A stretch of DNA of 30,000 bases from Chromera velia (lineage: Eukaryota; Sar; Chromeraceae), in assembly GCA_018398765.1 (NCBI GenBank), contig JAHBMJ010000382.1, positions 1 to 30,000 of the forward strand, written 5' to 3'. The notes under the pieces are model-generated. The model did no database searches. It saw only the letters and a program-made list of their open reading frames with translations, and was not told where the DNA came from. The translations under genes and the position numbers were made by a program. Shown piece after piece: positions 12,701-23,600 of this stretch; positions within the stretch are counted from its first letter, which is position 1; each line of letters begins with the position of its first letter.

Positions 12701-12968
12701 TAGTCCAAGAAAGGACAGTGTTCACCATATTTTTTGTTATTTATGGCCTCAACGCGAATTGGAGAATTGCTTGGAGTTGCCAGTAGACAAACGAGACAAA
12801 CGATCGGTGGCTCAAAATCTGTCTGTATGCGCGAGAATGCGGTGCTGGTAAGAGAAAGGAGCAAGACCCCCCCTCGGACGCAGGCGAAAAGAAAGCACAG
12901 TGGGCTGCATGGACTATGAGGAAAATGGCAGCATGCATGCAATTATTCTTGACCGTGTGACTGATTTC

Positions 12969-15070
12969 CTATCCCCCCCCCTTTCTGTTTATCTGCTGGT
13001 GTATTCTGCTTGCAAGTACTTCGAAGAGTCTGCCAACGTTCTCTCCGCTCTTCGCTGAACATTCTACAAAGGTCATGTCATTCTGTCTGCAAAACTCACG
13101 GGCTTCTTCAGCGTCTACTTCCCACTCAGACACGTCGCATTTGTTTGCAGCCACAGCGAGGCAACAGTCAGGCGGGCCCTTCTCTCGCAGCTCCTGCACC
13201 CAAAACTTCACCGCCTGCCAAGAAGGCGCGTGGCTGCACGCATTGCATAGCATAGCATTTCCATTGAAGACGTACGTTTGTTTTCAAAGGTGTTTGTTTG
13301 TTTTCTCTCCAATTGGGCAGAAAGAAACCACAATGCAAAGACATCAGAAGAGAAGGGGGCATCTGTGCAATCAGAATCCATATGTGGGGTTGCCACCAGA
13401 AAGGAAGCAGGGTTGCAAAACAATCAACGATTAGCCCGTAAAAGGCAAGCATGCAAGATGGGAGGACAAGCACGCATGCACACACACAGCACGCACGCAC
13501 CCGCACACACAGACAGAGAGCGAGAGAGAGGCGCGGCAACAGATACCAAAAAGAACTCCGCGAAGCCAGACAGGTGGACAGGGAACGGACAAAGAAACGA
13601 AAGCAGAACGCATTTCTTTCTCTTCATCGTTGTCTGCATGTGCATTTTCTCCTCTCCCTCTCTGATTGTATTAATATGTGTGTGGAGGAAGCAGACAAAT
13701 GAATAACGGGTCAGTGGGAGCGCAGACATGAAGTCGCTTGCAAAGTCCATGGTGCTCCAACGGTCTGACTCTGTGTCTTCCCTTTTGTTTGTCTTCAACC
13801 CCCCTAGGGGTCCTCCCTTTGTGTGTCGCTGTGTGTGTGGGTGTGAGTGCGTCAACCCCCCTAGGGGTCCTCCCTTTGTGTGTCGCTGTGTGTATTGGTG
13901 TGGGTGCGCGCGCATCCATCTAACATGCATACCGGCCCGATACAGGACCAGAGAGACACTAAAGAGAGATCTACCAGTCTGTCGGCTTGTTTGTCTTTCT
14001 CTGTGTCTCTTTGTTTGTCAGTCTGTCTACGCTTCTTTCTCTGTCCGGCAGTCAGTCTGTCTACACTCTTTTCTCAGTCCGGCAGTCAGTCTGTCTACAC
14101 TTGTTCCTCTGTCCGGCAATCAGTCTGTCTACGCTCCTCTCTGTCTCCGGCAGTCAGTCTGTCTACGCTCCTCTCTGTCTCCGGCAGTCAGTCTGTCTGT
14201 CAGGTTCCCGGAGTACCTGACTGAATGATCAAAATGCCTACACGCTGTGCGGGCAATACCAGGATCAAAGGAAGAAACAAATGGAAGGGCGTGATCAGAT
14301 GACCAATGCACCCACCTGCAGTCATACACAATCACCGCCCCAGCTGCGTCTCGGTAGTATAGAGGAATCATGGCTCGGAATCTCTCCTGCCCCCCCGTGT
14401 CCCACAAATGGATTTTCAGTTGTTTTCCATCCGGAAGCCGAACCAGCTGTTGGAGAAAAGCAGCGCCTATGGTGACCTCATGAAGGTTCGTGAAGCGTCC
14501 TTGGCAAAAACGGAGGGCAAGGGAGGACTTGCCCACACCCGAATCTCCCAGCAAAACGATTTTGGCATCCATGCTCCCCCCCTCCCCCCCCCCTCCTTTG
14601 CGATTCGCTCCATCACCCCCTTGTGCGTAACGCAGCCTTTCGGGGTCTGAGGAGGAGGCTCCTGCACCAACCAGCGCACACCACTCAGCGTCCATTGATG
14701 CTCTCTTCGTATGCATGCTATGCGTGTGATCCTGGGGGCACTGGAAGGGAAGTGAAGTGCAGTCAACACACAGGGGAGGGGCTCTGTGCAGTGCATGGAG
14801 AGAAATGGCGAATGGGCGAGAAGGATCCAAATGTCTAGCATCGAAGGCATGTTTGGAGAAAGGGAGGGCATCACCGGAAATCCACAAAGAGAGTCGGGAG
14901 AGAGAAAGAGAGGGAAGTGGAAAGACGAGAAAAAATAAAAGAATCTCTGTTCAAAAGACGGAGTGGATAAGATAGACTGATTTGGGTTGGGGAAATGAAC
15001 GGGCCGCATCTTTTTTTTGGTTTTCCCCCGGGAGTGTTCACTCACCGGGTTTGCTGTCAGAGCATCCCAT
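12969..15070 (-). CDS. Rab5b/ARA6-like small GTPase with N-terminal MGC lipidation signal
   Basis: Minus-strand exons 15070-15046, 14646-14316 and 13233-12969 join in phase to about 206 residues (14661 is an in-frame alternative acceptor for exon 2). G boxes are visible: GDSGVGKSS (G1), TIGAAFL in switch I, DTGGQERFR (G3), NKCD (G4) and ECSAK (G5). TIGAAFL and the overall order place it with Rab5. The first exon encodes MGCSDSKP, a myristoylation plus palmitoylation signal as in plant ARA6 and apicomplexan Rab5b. The C-terminus ends INRKGGG and stops, without the prenylated cysteines of ordinary Rabs; the other two frames past the G9 run give none either. ARA6/Rab5b proteins act in endosomal and plasma-membrane traffic. 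DTGGQ replaces the usual DTAGQ. If exon 1 is wrong, the protein would start at 14572 (MDAKIVLLGD) or 14695. Intron 2 is about 1.1 kb and full of repeats. Confidence 0.82.
13795..13892. repeat. Tandem duplication around the palindrome ACCCCCCTAGGGGT
   Basis: Two copies of about 42 bases at 56-base spacing (about 13795-13836 and 13851-13892), both containing the near-palindrome ACCCCCCTAGGGGT followed by CCTCCCTTTGTGTGTCGC. It lies in intron 2 of the Rab gene. Confidence 0.85.
14015..14205. repeat. Tandem repeat of about 30-35 bases in Rab intron 2
   Basis: About six copies of a unit built on TCCGGCAGTCAGTCTGTCTAC followed by a variable CTCCTCTCTG-like spacer. The open frames across it on the plus strand are repeat translations. 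Confidence 0.85.
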
Positions 15071-16156
15071 ACTGGTAGTACAAGAATGGTCTTCCGCTTC
15101 CTTCTGACGTACGTGGTGGGCTCTCTCTCTTTCTCTCGGTCAGAATGATCCGTCTCGCTCGATACCGTCGCCTGTTCCGGCGCCCTTCCCAGAAGCTGTG
15201 AGAAATAGACCTGAAGACCGGCAAAGTGTCAGAGGGTTTGAAAGAGAGAAATTGAAAGTTCCGTGTCCCGGGAGAAACACCAAATCATGCACGATCCTAC
15301 AGAGGCTTAGTACGTTGGCTTTCTCTTCTTGATAAAGCCACTGGGAACCCTTTCCTTTCTCAGAGCCAACAAATGTGTGTGGACAGGCACGGACAATCGG
15401 ATAAATCCAACGTCGTTCACGCACGCATTGATCTAAATGCACTCATAGTACAGATGATTGAATGAATCCATTGCATGGCTGGAGGATTCGATATTAATAA
15501 GGATTTCGTCTGTTGAGCTGTCTGTCATTGTCTGTCTGACTCTGTTTCGATCAGATCTGACACTTCGAAAATCGGGAGGGCCATGAACTGCGGTCCGCGC
15601 CGCCATGCATGCATCTGACGCAAGCAAGCTTGCGAACGGCCCCGGAAAGCAAGAAAAATGAGAACTGCACGATTGACGCCAGCCTCGCGCCGANCCCCCC
15701 CCGCGGGAAAAAAGCATGCGCGGAACCCCCCCTCCCGGGAAAAAAGCCCGGGGTGGAGATCTGATACCCATCTGACGCACGCATGGCCCAAATTCAGCCT
15801 TTCGGGGCCGGGTTTTTGGCGAAAGACACTGCATGCGTGCACGCGTGGGCTGGGGTATTTCTGTTTTGTAAGTGCCCCCCGCTTCGCTTTCCGGGGCCAT
15901 TTCTGTTTTGTAAGTGCCCCCCGCTTCGCTTTCCGGGGCCATGCTCAGTCTGTTGAAGACATGTTGAAGACCGTTGCAGAAGTCGGAATTTTCGGCTCAA
16001 CCTTTCAACTTCAACGGAAGAGAATTCTTCTTTCAAATCTTTTGCTCAGAAAGTGCCTCTCTTGTCACCATGGCAAGGTCCCTGCAAACGATCTGACTTG
16101 GAACGATTGGATGAGCAAAAAGTGAAAGTGTGAAAAGAAACAGACAACCATAGAAG
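15071..16156. promoter_or_regulatory. Divergent promoter region between the Rab and COX17 genes
   Basis: 1086 bases between diverging start codons. It contains TGCATGCA at 15606-15613, an ambiguous base at 15694 next to C and G runs (probable assembly uncertainty), and the 42-bp GC-rich tandem repeat at 15857-15942. Short open frames lack support. Confidence 0.4.
15857..15942. repeat. Two tandem 42-bp copies of a GC-rich hairpin repeat
   Basis: ATTTCTGTTTTGTAAGTG followed by CCCCCCGCTTCGCTTTCC and GGGGCC, twice with no visible difference. CCCCG and CGGGG can pair around a small loop. A diverged third copy in inverse orientation lies at 25912-25940. Confidence 0.85.
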
Positions 16157-16408
16157 ATGGGAACGACAAGTTCATCTCCAGCCAGCACTCCCGGCGCCTC
16201 TCCGGGAGTATCGATAGTCCAGTCGGTAAAAATTGATCATTCAAAGTGCGAGAACAAACCCAAGGAGATGAAGCGACCGTGTTGTGTTTGCAGAGAGACG
16301 CGCACAGCCCGAGATGAGTGTATACTGTTGAATGGGGAAGAGAAGTGCAAGGACTTTGTAGAGGCCCACAACAGGTGTTTGAAGGCAGAGGGTTTTGATC
16401 CTGCGTGA
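16157..16408 (+). CDS. COX17: COX17 cytochrome c oxidase copper chaperone
   Basis: Single-exon gene of 83 residues. It aligns over its C-terminal half with COX17: KRPCCVCRETRTARDECI, then GEEKCKDFVEAHNRCLKAEG. The adjacent cysteines in the KxPCC motif bind Cu(I), and the two CX9C pairs form the coiled-coil-helix disulfides in the intermembrane space, where COX17 hands copper to SCO1 and COX11. The length is near the family's usual 60-75 residues plus a Ser/Pro-rich leader of about 35. The start at 16157 is the only ATG in frame upstream of the domain. It begins MGTTSSSP, which could be myristoylated, although no other support for that exists. No intron is needed, unlike all neighbouring genes, which are intron-rich. 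Confidence 0.93.
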   Translation: MGTTSSSPASTPGASPGVSIVQSVKIDHSKCENKPKEMKRPCCVCRETRTARDECILLNGEEKCKDFVEAHNRCLKAEGFDPA

Positions 16409-18618
16409 TCTCTCACCCATTCAGCCGATCAACCAGTCAGGCCTACCTGCCGTCCAGTGAAGTGATCGGTTGGACAGCTGAGCCAGCCCGGGCAGGTTGT
16501 GAGTGTTGAAGTTTTCGGACAGCCAGAGACGGTGAGGTCCCTTGGAGGGGAGACGGGGGAATGAATGTGGAGATGTAGACGGGGTCAAGAAGAAGTGGCC
16601 ATGCAGGTCCGCATGAAGAATTAATGCACTGGCATGATCCATGCAACAGCAGGACCGAGCAGGACCGCTGTTTGGGAAAAGAGGAGAGCTGATGTGCGAG
16701 CAAGGATGAAAGTCTCTCTCTCAGACAGATGGAGACGAGAAAATATAGGGCTCCCTGCTAGGCTCCCTGCCTGCAGGCTGGGAGACGTGCCGGAGGCCGA
16801 GGGGTGGGATGGACGCGCAGGCAACACCAGATGCGTGAACGTGGGGGGGAGATTCCTCCACTGCCCAGCTGCTAATGAGTCAAGGGCGGCAGATCGGTGC
16901 GTGACCCCCGTACGACAGCGTATGTTGAGTCCTGATGTGCAATCAGCTGCTTGCAACGATTCAACCAGTAGCAGGGACCAGAGAACAAGTTGATTGACAT
17001 TGTGTTTCACTCAGTCGGTATGTTTTTGCAAGTGCTGCTGACACTTGCATTCCTCCCTAGATTCCTGAGATCATTCTTCCGTCCCCTCCGGTCAACGTCT
17101 CTAGCACTGACTTTTTCAAACTTTCTGAATGGATGATGGACTTGACTCTTAGCTTGAGTCTATATATTTGACTTTGTTTTATTCACATTTTTCTCATCTG
17201 GGCAAATATTGTACACGCTATTGCATTTAGAAGCAATTTGGACTATAATTTGGACTGAATTTTTGAAAACTAGTTTGAGAACTGGAATTTATGATTGAAT
17301 ACTACAGAGTCGGACTGTTTAATTGTCAACGATTAAGAAACAAAGCCCAAACACTTACTGACACTCTAATTTAATATAGTTGAGTTGCAAGCATTGACAC
17401 CATACAAGCCTAAGCATTATGGAAAGATATAGAAAAATAAAAATTTTTCTTTGAAAGTTTGTTTTTTAAGTACGTTTTCTTTGCAACTTTAACTAATTCA
17501 TACTAATTCGATCATAGTATATTTAAATTAAAGTTTTCTTCAATTGTTTTTACATCAAAAATTACGTGTTTTTCGTTCAAGGTTTTTTTGTTTGTTCTCT
17601 GTTTCCTGTTTCTATTTCTGTTTTCTTTAAGCTTCTTAAGGGGCTACATGCAAATCAGAAAGAGAGAGAAGTCGGAACGTCCACCCATTTGATAAACATT
17701 CCCTCTTGCTTAATTATCAGTTCGATCTTCTTGGTTTTTATGATATTTCACTCTTTTTTGAATTGCGTGGAGGACAAAAAGCCGGCCAGGAAGGAAGCTC
17801 GGTGACACAGAATGAAGACGCACAAAAATTGTAAGAACGGAAGCGTACATAACAAAGGGAGTATGTCAACTGTGAATGCATGATGTGAAAAAGCGGGTAG
17901 ATGGGGACTGAATAAGGTCGCAAACTCTCAATCCAACTCTTAATAGACGATGCTCCTCTCTCTTTTTTCTTTTTTGACTCTGACTGTGAGATCGAATGGG
18001 TTCTTTCAAACGAAGAAAGAACACAAGAGGAATGGGTGGGGGAGAGAGGGATTAGAAGAGATTCAAGGATGCTAGATGAATTTGTTGAGTAAGGGGTCAT
18101 CAAAAAAGAGACCACAGGGGATCGAGTAAACATTGAAGATCGAAAGGAGCTAAGACAGAAAAAACGCTTCTTTTTTTGGCACTCTCCCCCCCCTCTTCTG
18201 TCGACGGTATGAGTAGACCACTCACACCTTTGTTTCGTACAGTTTGCTTTTCATACTCGGCAGCTTCTTTTTGTTCCTTTCTGTCTGTCTGTTTGTCTTT
18301 GGAGAAGAAGGCCACTGCTGTGTCTGAAGTCGGGGACCGTGGAGATGACCCCCTTCCCTCCTTCCTTCCTTTCTTCGCTTTTTTCTCTTCGCTGTCATTG
18401 AATGCTTGTTTGAGGTAAAAGAAGGAAGGAAGATTAGGATAGGTCCCTGCATGTTGCTTTCTTTGCGTGTGTCTGTTGTCTGAAATGCCGAATCAAAAAG
18501 AGAGGAGAGGATCGAGAGGAAACCTACAAAAGAAGGAAGGAAGATTAGGTTCTTTGCGTGTGTCTGTTGTCTGAAATGCCGAATCAAAAAGAGAGGAGAG
18601 GATCGGGAGGAAACCTAG
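16409..18618. other. Convergent intergenic stretch, no gene seen
   Basis: Between the ends of COX17 and the large unknown gene. 17040-17600 is AT-rich without strong features. Open frames on either strand are short, unspliced and of simple composition. The right end carries the 91-bp duplication described separately. Confidence 0.5.
18420..18617. repeat. Tandem duplication with a 20-bp indel, 3' of the unknown gene
   Basis: AGAAGGAAGGAAGATTAGG occurs at 18420-18438 and 18531-18549; a following 68-base block occurs at 18459-18526 and 18550-18617 with one visible mismatch. The left copy has an additional 20 bases (18439-18458) containing GCATG. The right copy ends at the stop codon of the minus-strand gene. 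Confidence 0.88.
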
Positions 18619-19669
18619 CTAGAGAAGCATGAGACTCTCTGCGACGAAAGAGCCCCCTTCTTCCTCCCCCTGTTCTTCGTCTCCCTCCTCCTCCTCTCTG
18701 TCCTCTTCCTCTTCCTCACTGCTCCCTTGTGCCTCTTCCTGCGACTCATCACCTTCCTCGCAATACGAGATCACCGACATCTTCTGCCCCTTTCCAGCCG
18801 TTTTTCCTTCACCAAGCTCAACGAAGGAAGCACCGAAAGTAGCAGGAAGAGAAAACGAACCTTCTCCTGCAGCACTGTCGCCCCCCTTCCCTGCTGAGGA
18901 CAAGTGAAGGGCCTGGTTGGACTTTTCTTTTTCTGGGAGAGAGGGCGTTTTGGTGTTCTTCCTGCTGGGAGATTTGTCTTCTCTGTTACTGATTTCTTCT
19001 TTCTCTTTCTTACCCCCCTGTTTCTCTTCCTCTCTTTCTGTCTTCTCCCACATTGTTTGGGGGTCACCTCGCTCTCTCTCACACTCGTTCTTCTCCCCCC
19101 CCTGCTCCTTCTCCTCCTCTTTCTCATTCTCGCCATTGTTTATCACGTCCTCTTCCTCCTCTGCCTGCTTGAAGAGCTCTTCATTGAGTTCTTCTCCTCC
19201 AGGCATTTTCATTGTCAGACTCTTACTCTCTTGCAGGTTCCTTTTTCTTCTCTCTGTCCTCCTTGTTCTTCTCTGCTCTTTTTCTTCATCAGTCAGACCA
19301 GCCTTCGGCCGTCGGTAGGAGAAAAAGGAAGCTCTCGACAGCTCTTGATGAGGATTGGCGGCGGTCTCGGAGAGCATCATGGGCGGCATTCTCTGTCCCC
19401 CCGTCAGTAGAGCACTGCCGAAGGAAAAAGGCCCCCCAACAGATCGTGACCTCTCCTCCTCCTCCCGTCGTCTCCGGGCTCTCTCGGCTGCCTCCACCTC
19501 TCGCTTCACTCTCGCAATCGCAAGAGAGTGGCGCACAGACCTGCGAGGAAATTAACAAAGGGATGGATGGACGATGACATGCACAAACAACGCATTCCCT
19601 CTTCGATCCACTCCAAGGTCGAACAGCTCTGAATTGCCACATTCCTCTCTGAGAGCCCCCCCGGCTTCC

Positions 19670-19703
<34 letters not shown>

Positions 19704-20614
19704 GTGTGTGCGTGTGTGTGTTTGTGTATGTCCGTTTATCTATGCATGTGTGGTTCCTCTCTTCTTCCGTTCCTTCTTTTCTTTTTTTTTGTTCGTGAGG
19801 CCACTGACAGACAGGCCTCATGTCTGTTTGTCTGTCTGTCTGTCTGTTTGCTGGCTGACTGACTGACGATCTGACTGACTGACTGACTGACTGGTTGACT
19901 GACTGACTGACTGACTGACTGACTGACTGCCTGACTGCCTGCCTGACTGACTGCCTGCCTGCCTGACTGCCTGCCTGCCTGCCTGCCTGCCTGACTGACT
20001 GACTGACTGACTGACCCATACCCCCTCTGAAAGGATTTTAGTTCCTCGAAGGGAATCAGCTCGCTGGTCTCCTGGGAGGACGTGCGAGAGGAGTTGGGGT
20101 TGAGGTTCGCTGGCTGATCTTGGTTTTCATCGTCTCTCTCATTTCTGTTTTTGTTCTTGCTGCTCGAAACCTCCGGAGAGATTTTCTTTTGGCCAGAGGA
20201 GTCGTTAGACTCTTGGCCGTCCTGAGTGTTTGTCTGTCTGGTGACCGTTCTGATGGGGGTCTCGTCCGTCCCCTCTTGCAGATTTCTCTCCTGTCCCCCC
20301 ATGCGGTCTTCTCCCCTGTTCACACTGTCCTCCTCCTTCTCCCTCTGTTGTTGTTTGTCTCTCTTTCGGGTGGGACCGGAAGGGGAAGAGCGGGGTACAA
20401 TCACCGTGCGGTGGCTCTCTGGCACCTGTCTGTCTCTCTCCCTCTGTCTCCGCACAGATGCGAGCTCCCTCCTGTGAATGTAGGAGGGAGAACGGGGTCG
20501 GGACTGGGTGCTTCTGCAAAGCAAAACAGAGGATGGATCATACCCGAGTGTGTAAGCAATGACTACCTTCACAACATGCACATGGATACACACAGGCGTG
20601 CGTGCACATGATCG

Positions 20615-20669
<55 letters not shown>

Positions 20670-23600
20670 CGGCAAGTGCAGGAGCGGGGGTTGTCCCAGC
20701 GAAACAGAGAGACTGCCTCTACGGTAGATGTCCGTCCGTCTGTCCTGTGCACAGCCTGACTTCTGACTGGCTTAATTCTTGACTGACCGTCTGAGTGAGT
20801 CGAGAGCGTTTGTGACTTCCTTTCGGATTGTGAGTGGCAGCGCGAGGGCGGATGGCACTTGCCAGAATGCCGCCAAGCTAAACGACGGTTCGCCTGCTGA
20901 GGTCGGGGGAAGGGGATGATGATGGCACACGGAGTGACGAAGGCGAGGAACAGAATGGGGATGTTGGGTTGAGGAGGAATGATGAAAATGAGACGAGTGC
21001 GAACGCCCCCTCTGGTAAGTTTTCCCTGTCCCGATCATGAGTGAAGTCCCCTCAGACACCGTTGAGTGCACCCCTCTCCTTCTCTGTCTGGAGTTTTCCT
21101 CCACTTCGTCTGTGCACTGTGGCTCGCTCCCCTCCTCTTCTCCGTCTTCTTCTTCTTCGTCGTCGTCATCCACCCACATCCCCTCTTCTCTTTCCTCTTT
21201 TGGAGGGACCTGCTTGGTCTCTGTCTCCTGCTCTTCCTCCTCATCGGCTGTATTGCCCATCGGATTTGCTTTCTCGATTTCTCTGTGGTCCTCTTCTTTT
21301 TCCTTTTCTTCGGGGGTTGTCTCGCCTGCTGCTGCCGTTTTCATCCCTCCTGCACGGGAGGGAGGGAAGGGGATTCACACATATGGTTCTCCAGAAAGAC
21401 GGTGCATGCAGCGGATGCAAATCAACGCATGCATTTCACTTCACAGAGAGAAACTCGCTTCCAAAGTCAACCGAGCCACTCGCTTCCACAGCTCCATAGC
21501 AAACAAGAAAACCAATGGACTGCATGCAAACGGCATTCGCGTAGATAATGTTCGGATACCAGGGCATTTGATTAAAGACAAAGATCAATCGGTCGATCAA
21601 CCAAAAATGGCCATTCGACAATTGAGAAAGGTCCCGTTGCACCGACCAAATCGGCCCACCGACCTTGGTCCCCTTCCCCTTCCTCTTCTTCTTCTTCCTC
21701 TTCGGCAGCCACTGCGCAGTGCGCGTCCCCAATCATGGAGGGGCACTTTTCCGACAGAGGGGGCAAATCCACGGCTCCCGGCTCGTCTCCGCAGGTCTCT
21801 GTGTGGACTTCCTCGAACGAACCCTTGTCCTCAAATCTGTCTTCTGCATCGGAACCCTGCAACCAAACAAGCAAAAAAGGACGCACACATACGATACAGA
21901 GATATTCAGCACACTTCACCCCACCCACCTACACGGCAGGAAAAGACCTCGACGCAAACATACAATACAAATCGCAAACCTTCGTCTCCTTTCCCTCATG
22001 CAACAAAGCTTTCTCACGTATTGACTGCGCCTGCTTGTGAATCCCCTGCAGCAGTGGACTGAGAGAACTGACAGACAGACATCTAGAGTCGGATTGACAC
22101 GAGGAGCCAGCCCTCTTTTTTTGCGAGTGTGCGAAGGCGAGTAGAATGATGGATGGAAAACCGAAGAAAGAGTGCACGACTGCAATGCCGTGGTGAAAGA
22201 GAAGTAAAGGAGCGCATGAAGTGGAAAGGAAAGGAAGCACGCCTACGGGCGGACCTCGGGGGATCCTGCAGGTGTGTACAGACGGAAGCACTGGAGTCTT
22301 TCCCTCTCCCTCTCCACGTCGCTGTCCAAGAAGTAGTCCAGAGGGTCCGCAAACTGTCGGGGGCAACCTTTTCCTTTTTCCCCTCCTGCTCCTGCTCCTG
22401 GGGTCGAATTTGAGATTTCTCCCTCGGTCTTTCTTGACCGGTCTCTGACTAGAAGGTTGCTTTTCTTGCTTGGTTGGCCCTTCTGCAGTGACAAGCAGGG
22501 GAAGGAACTGTTAGGAAAAGAAAAGAAAGAAAGGAAGAATTGGAGGACCAATCGCGAGTCCGGGACAAACAAAGAGGGGGGGATTGAAAGAGAAAAGATA
22601 GGAGCAGGAGCGCAACAAAGGGATTTTGCGCGTGTTCCTTTTTTCCTTCCTTCCTTCCTTCCTTCCTTCCTTCCCCCATCCCCTCTACGGACGGACCGAC
22701 AGAGGCGCTGAGTTTCGAAAGAGACCCCAAGACTTGCTGCTCAAGCTGTGTGCGCGTCTCCTGGACCTGCAGATGCATGCATGCATGGATGGATGGATGC
22801 ATGGATGGATGGATGAATGGAAGGATGGATGGATGGATGGATGCATGGATGGATGGATGAATGGATGGATGGATGAATGGATGGATGGATGGATGAATGG
22901 ATGGATGGATGGATGGATGGATGAATGGATGGATGGATGGATGGATAAATGGATGGATGGATGGATGGAATGGATGGATGGATGGATGGATGGATGGAGG
23001 GATGTGAGGCGTCGGGGGAAATGGAAGGGAAGGGGGAAACGGTGACGGTCACGGTAGTCAATGGAGGCGACAGGGTGTCCTGGGGGGTCGGGGAAAGCCC
23101 GGTGACCATCGATCTGTTTGTGTGCTCACATTTATCAACGCAACGCGTTCACGTGTTAGATGGGCATAGGAGATAGGGTGGCTGTGTGTCTGATGCATCT
23201 TTGGAAAACTGTTTGAATGCGTGTCCCTGCTAATGTTCCAACATTTGGGAATTCTGTGCGTCCATGAAGGTGCATGTGTGCACAAAGTCCTTTCGATGTG
23301 CTGGCGCTTCTTTTAGGCGGCCCGTCTGGATCAATTCGACGATTGTCCGCCTGGCTGTGGTTGAATGTGCATGCAGCTGTTTGATGATTTCTTTCTCAGC
23401 CCACTCGAACGCTAGGATGAAATGTTGTTACAGAAGAGAATTAGAAAGAAGACACGGGATTCTGTCTGTCTGTTGTGCAAACGAACCTCCACACGAACAC
23501 GCGACGACTCCTTTTCCACCAGCGCGGAGACAATTTCGAAATGATCGTTCAGCATTTGTTCCACAGATCTGCATGCATGCATGCATGAATGAACTCGTCT

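Noticed and set aside
15140-15442. 100-codon minus-strand open frame upstream of the Rab gene
   Set aside because: No homology, no conserved pattern, and it sits in the divergent promoter region.
15433-15942. Minus-strand open frame with a repeated MAPESEAGGTYKTE segment
   Set aside because: It is the translation of the 42-bp GC-rich tandem repeat and runs across an ambiguous base.
17738-18133. 131-codon minus-strand open frame
   Set aside because: Ser/Phe-rich composition, no homology; more likely 3' flanking DNA of the unknown gene.
22770-23005. Long open frames on both strands
   Set aside because: Artefact of a tetranucleotide array whose translations lack stops.
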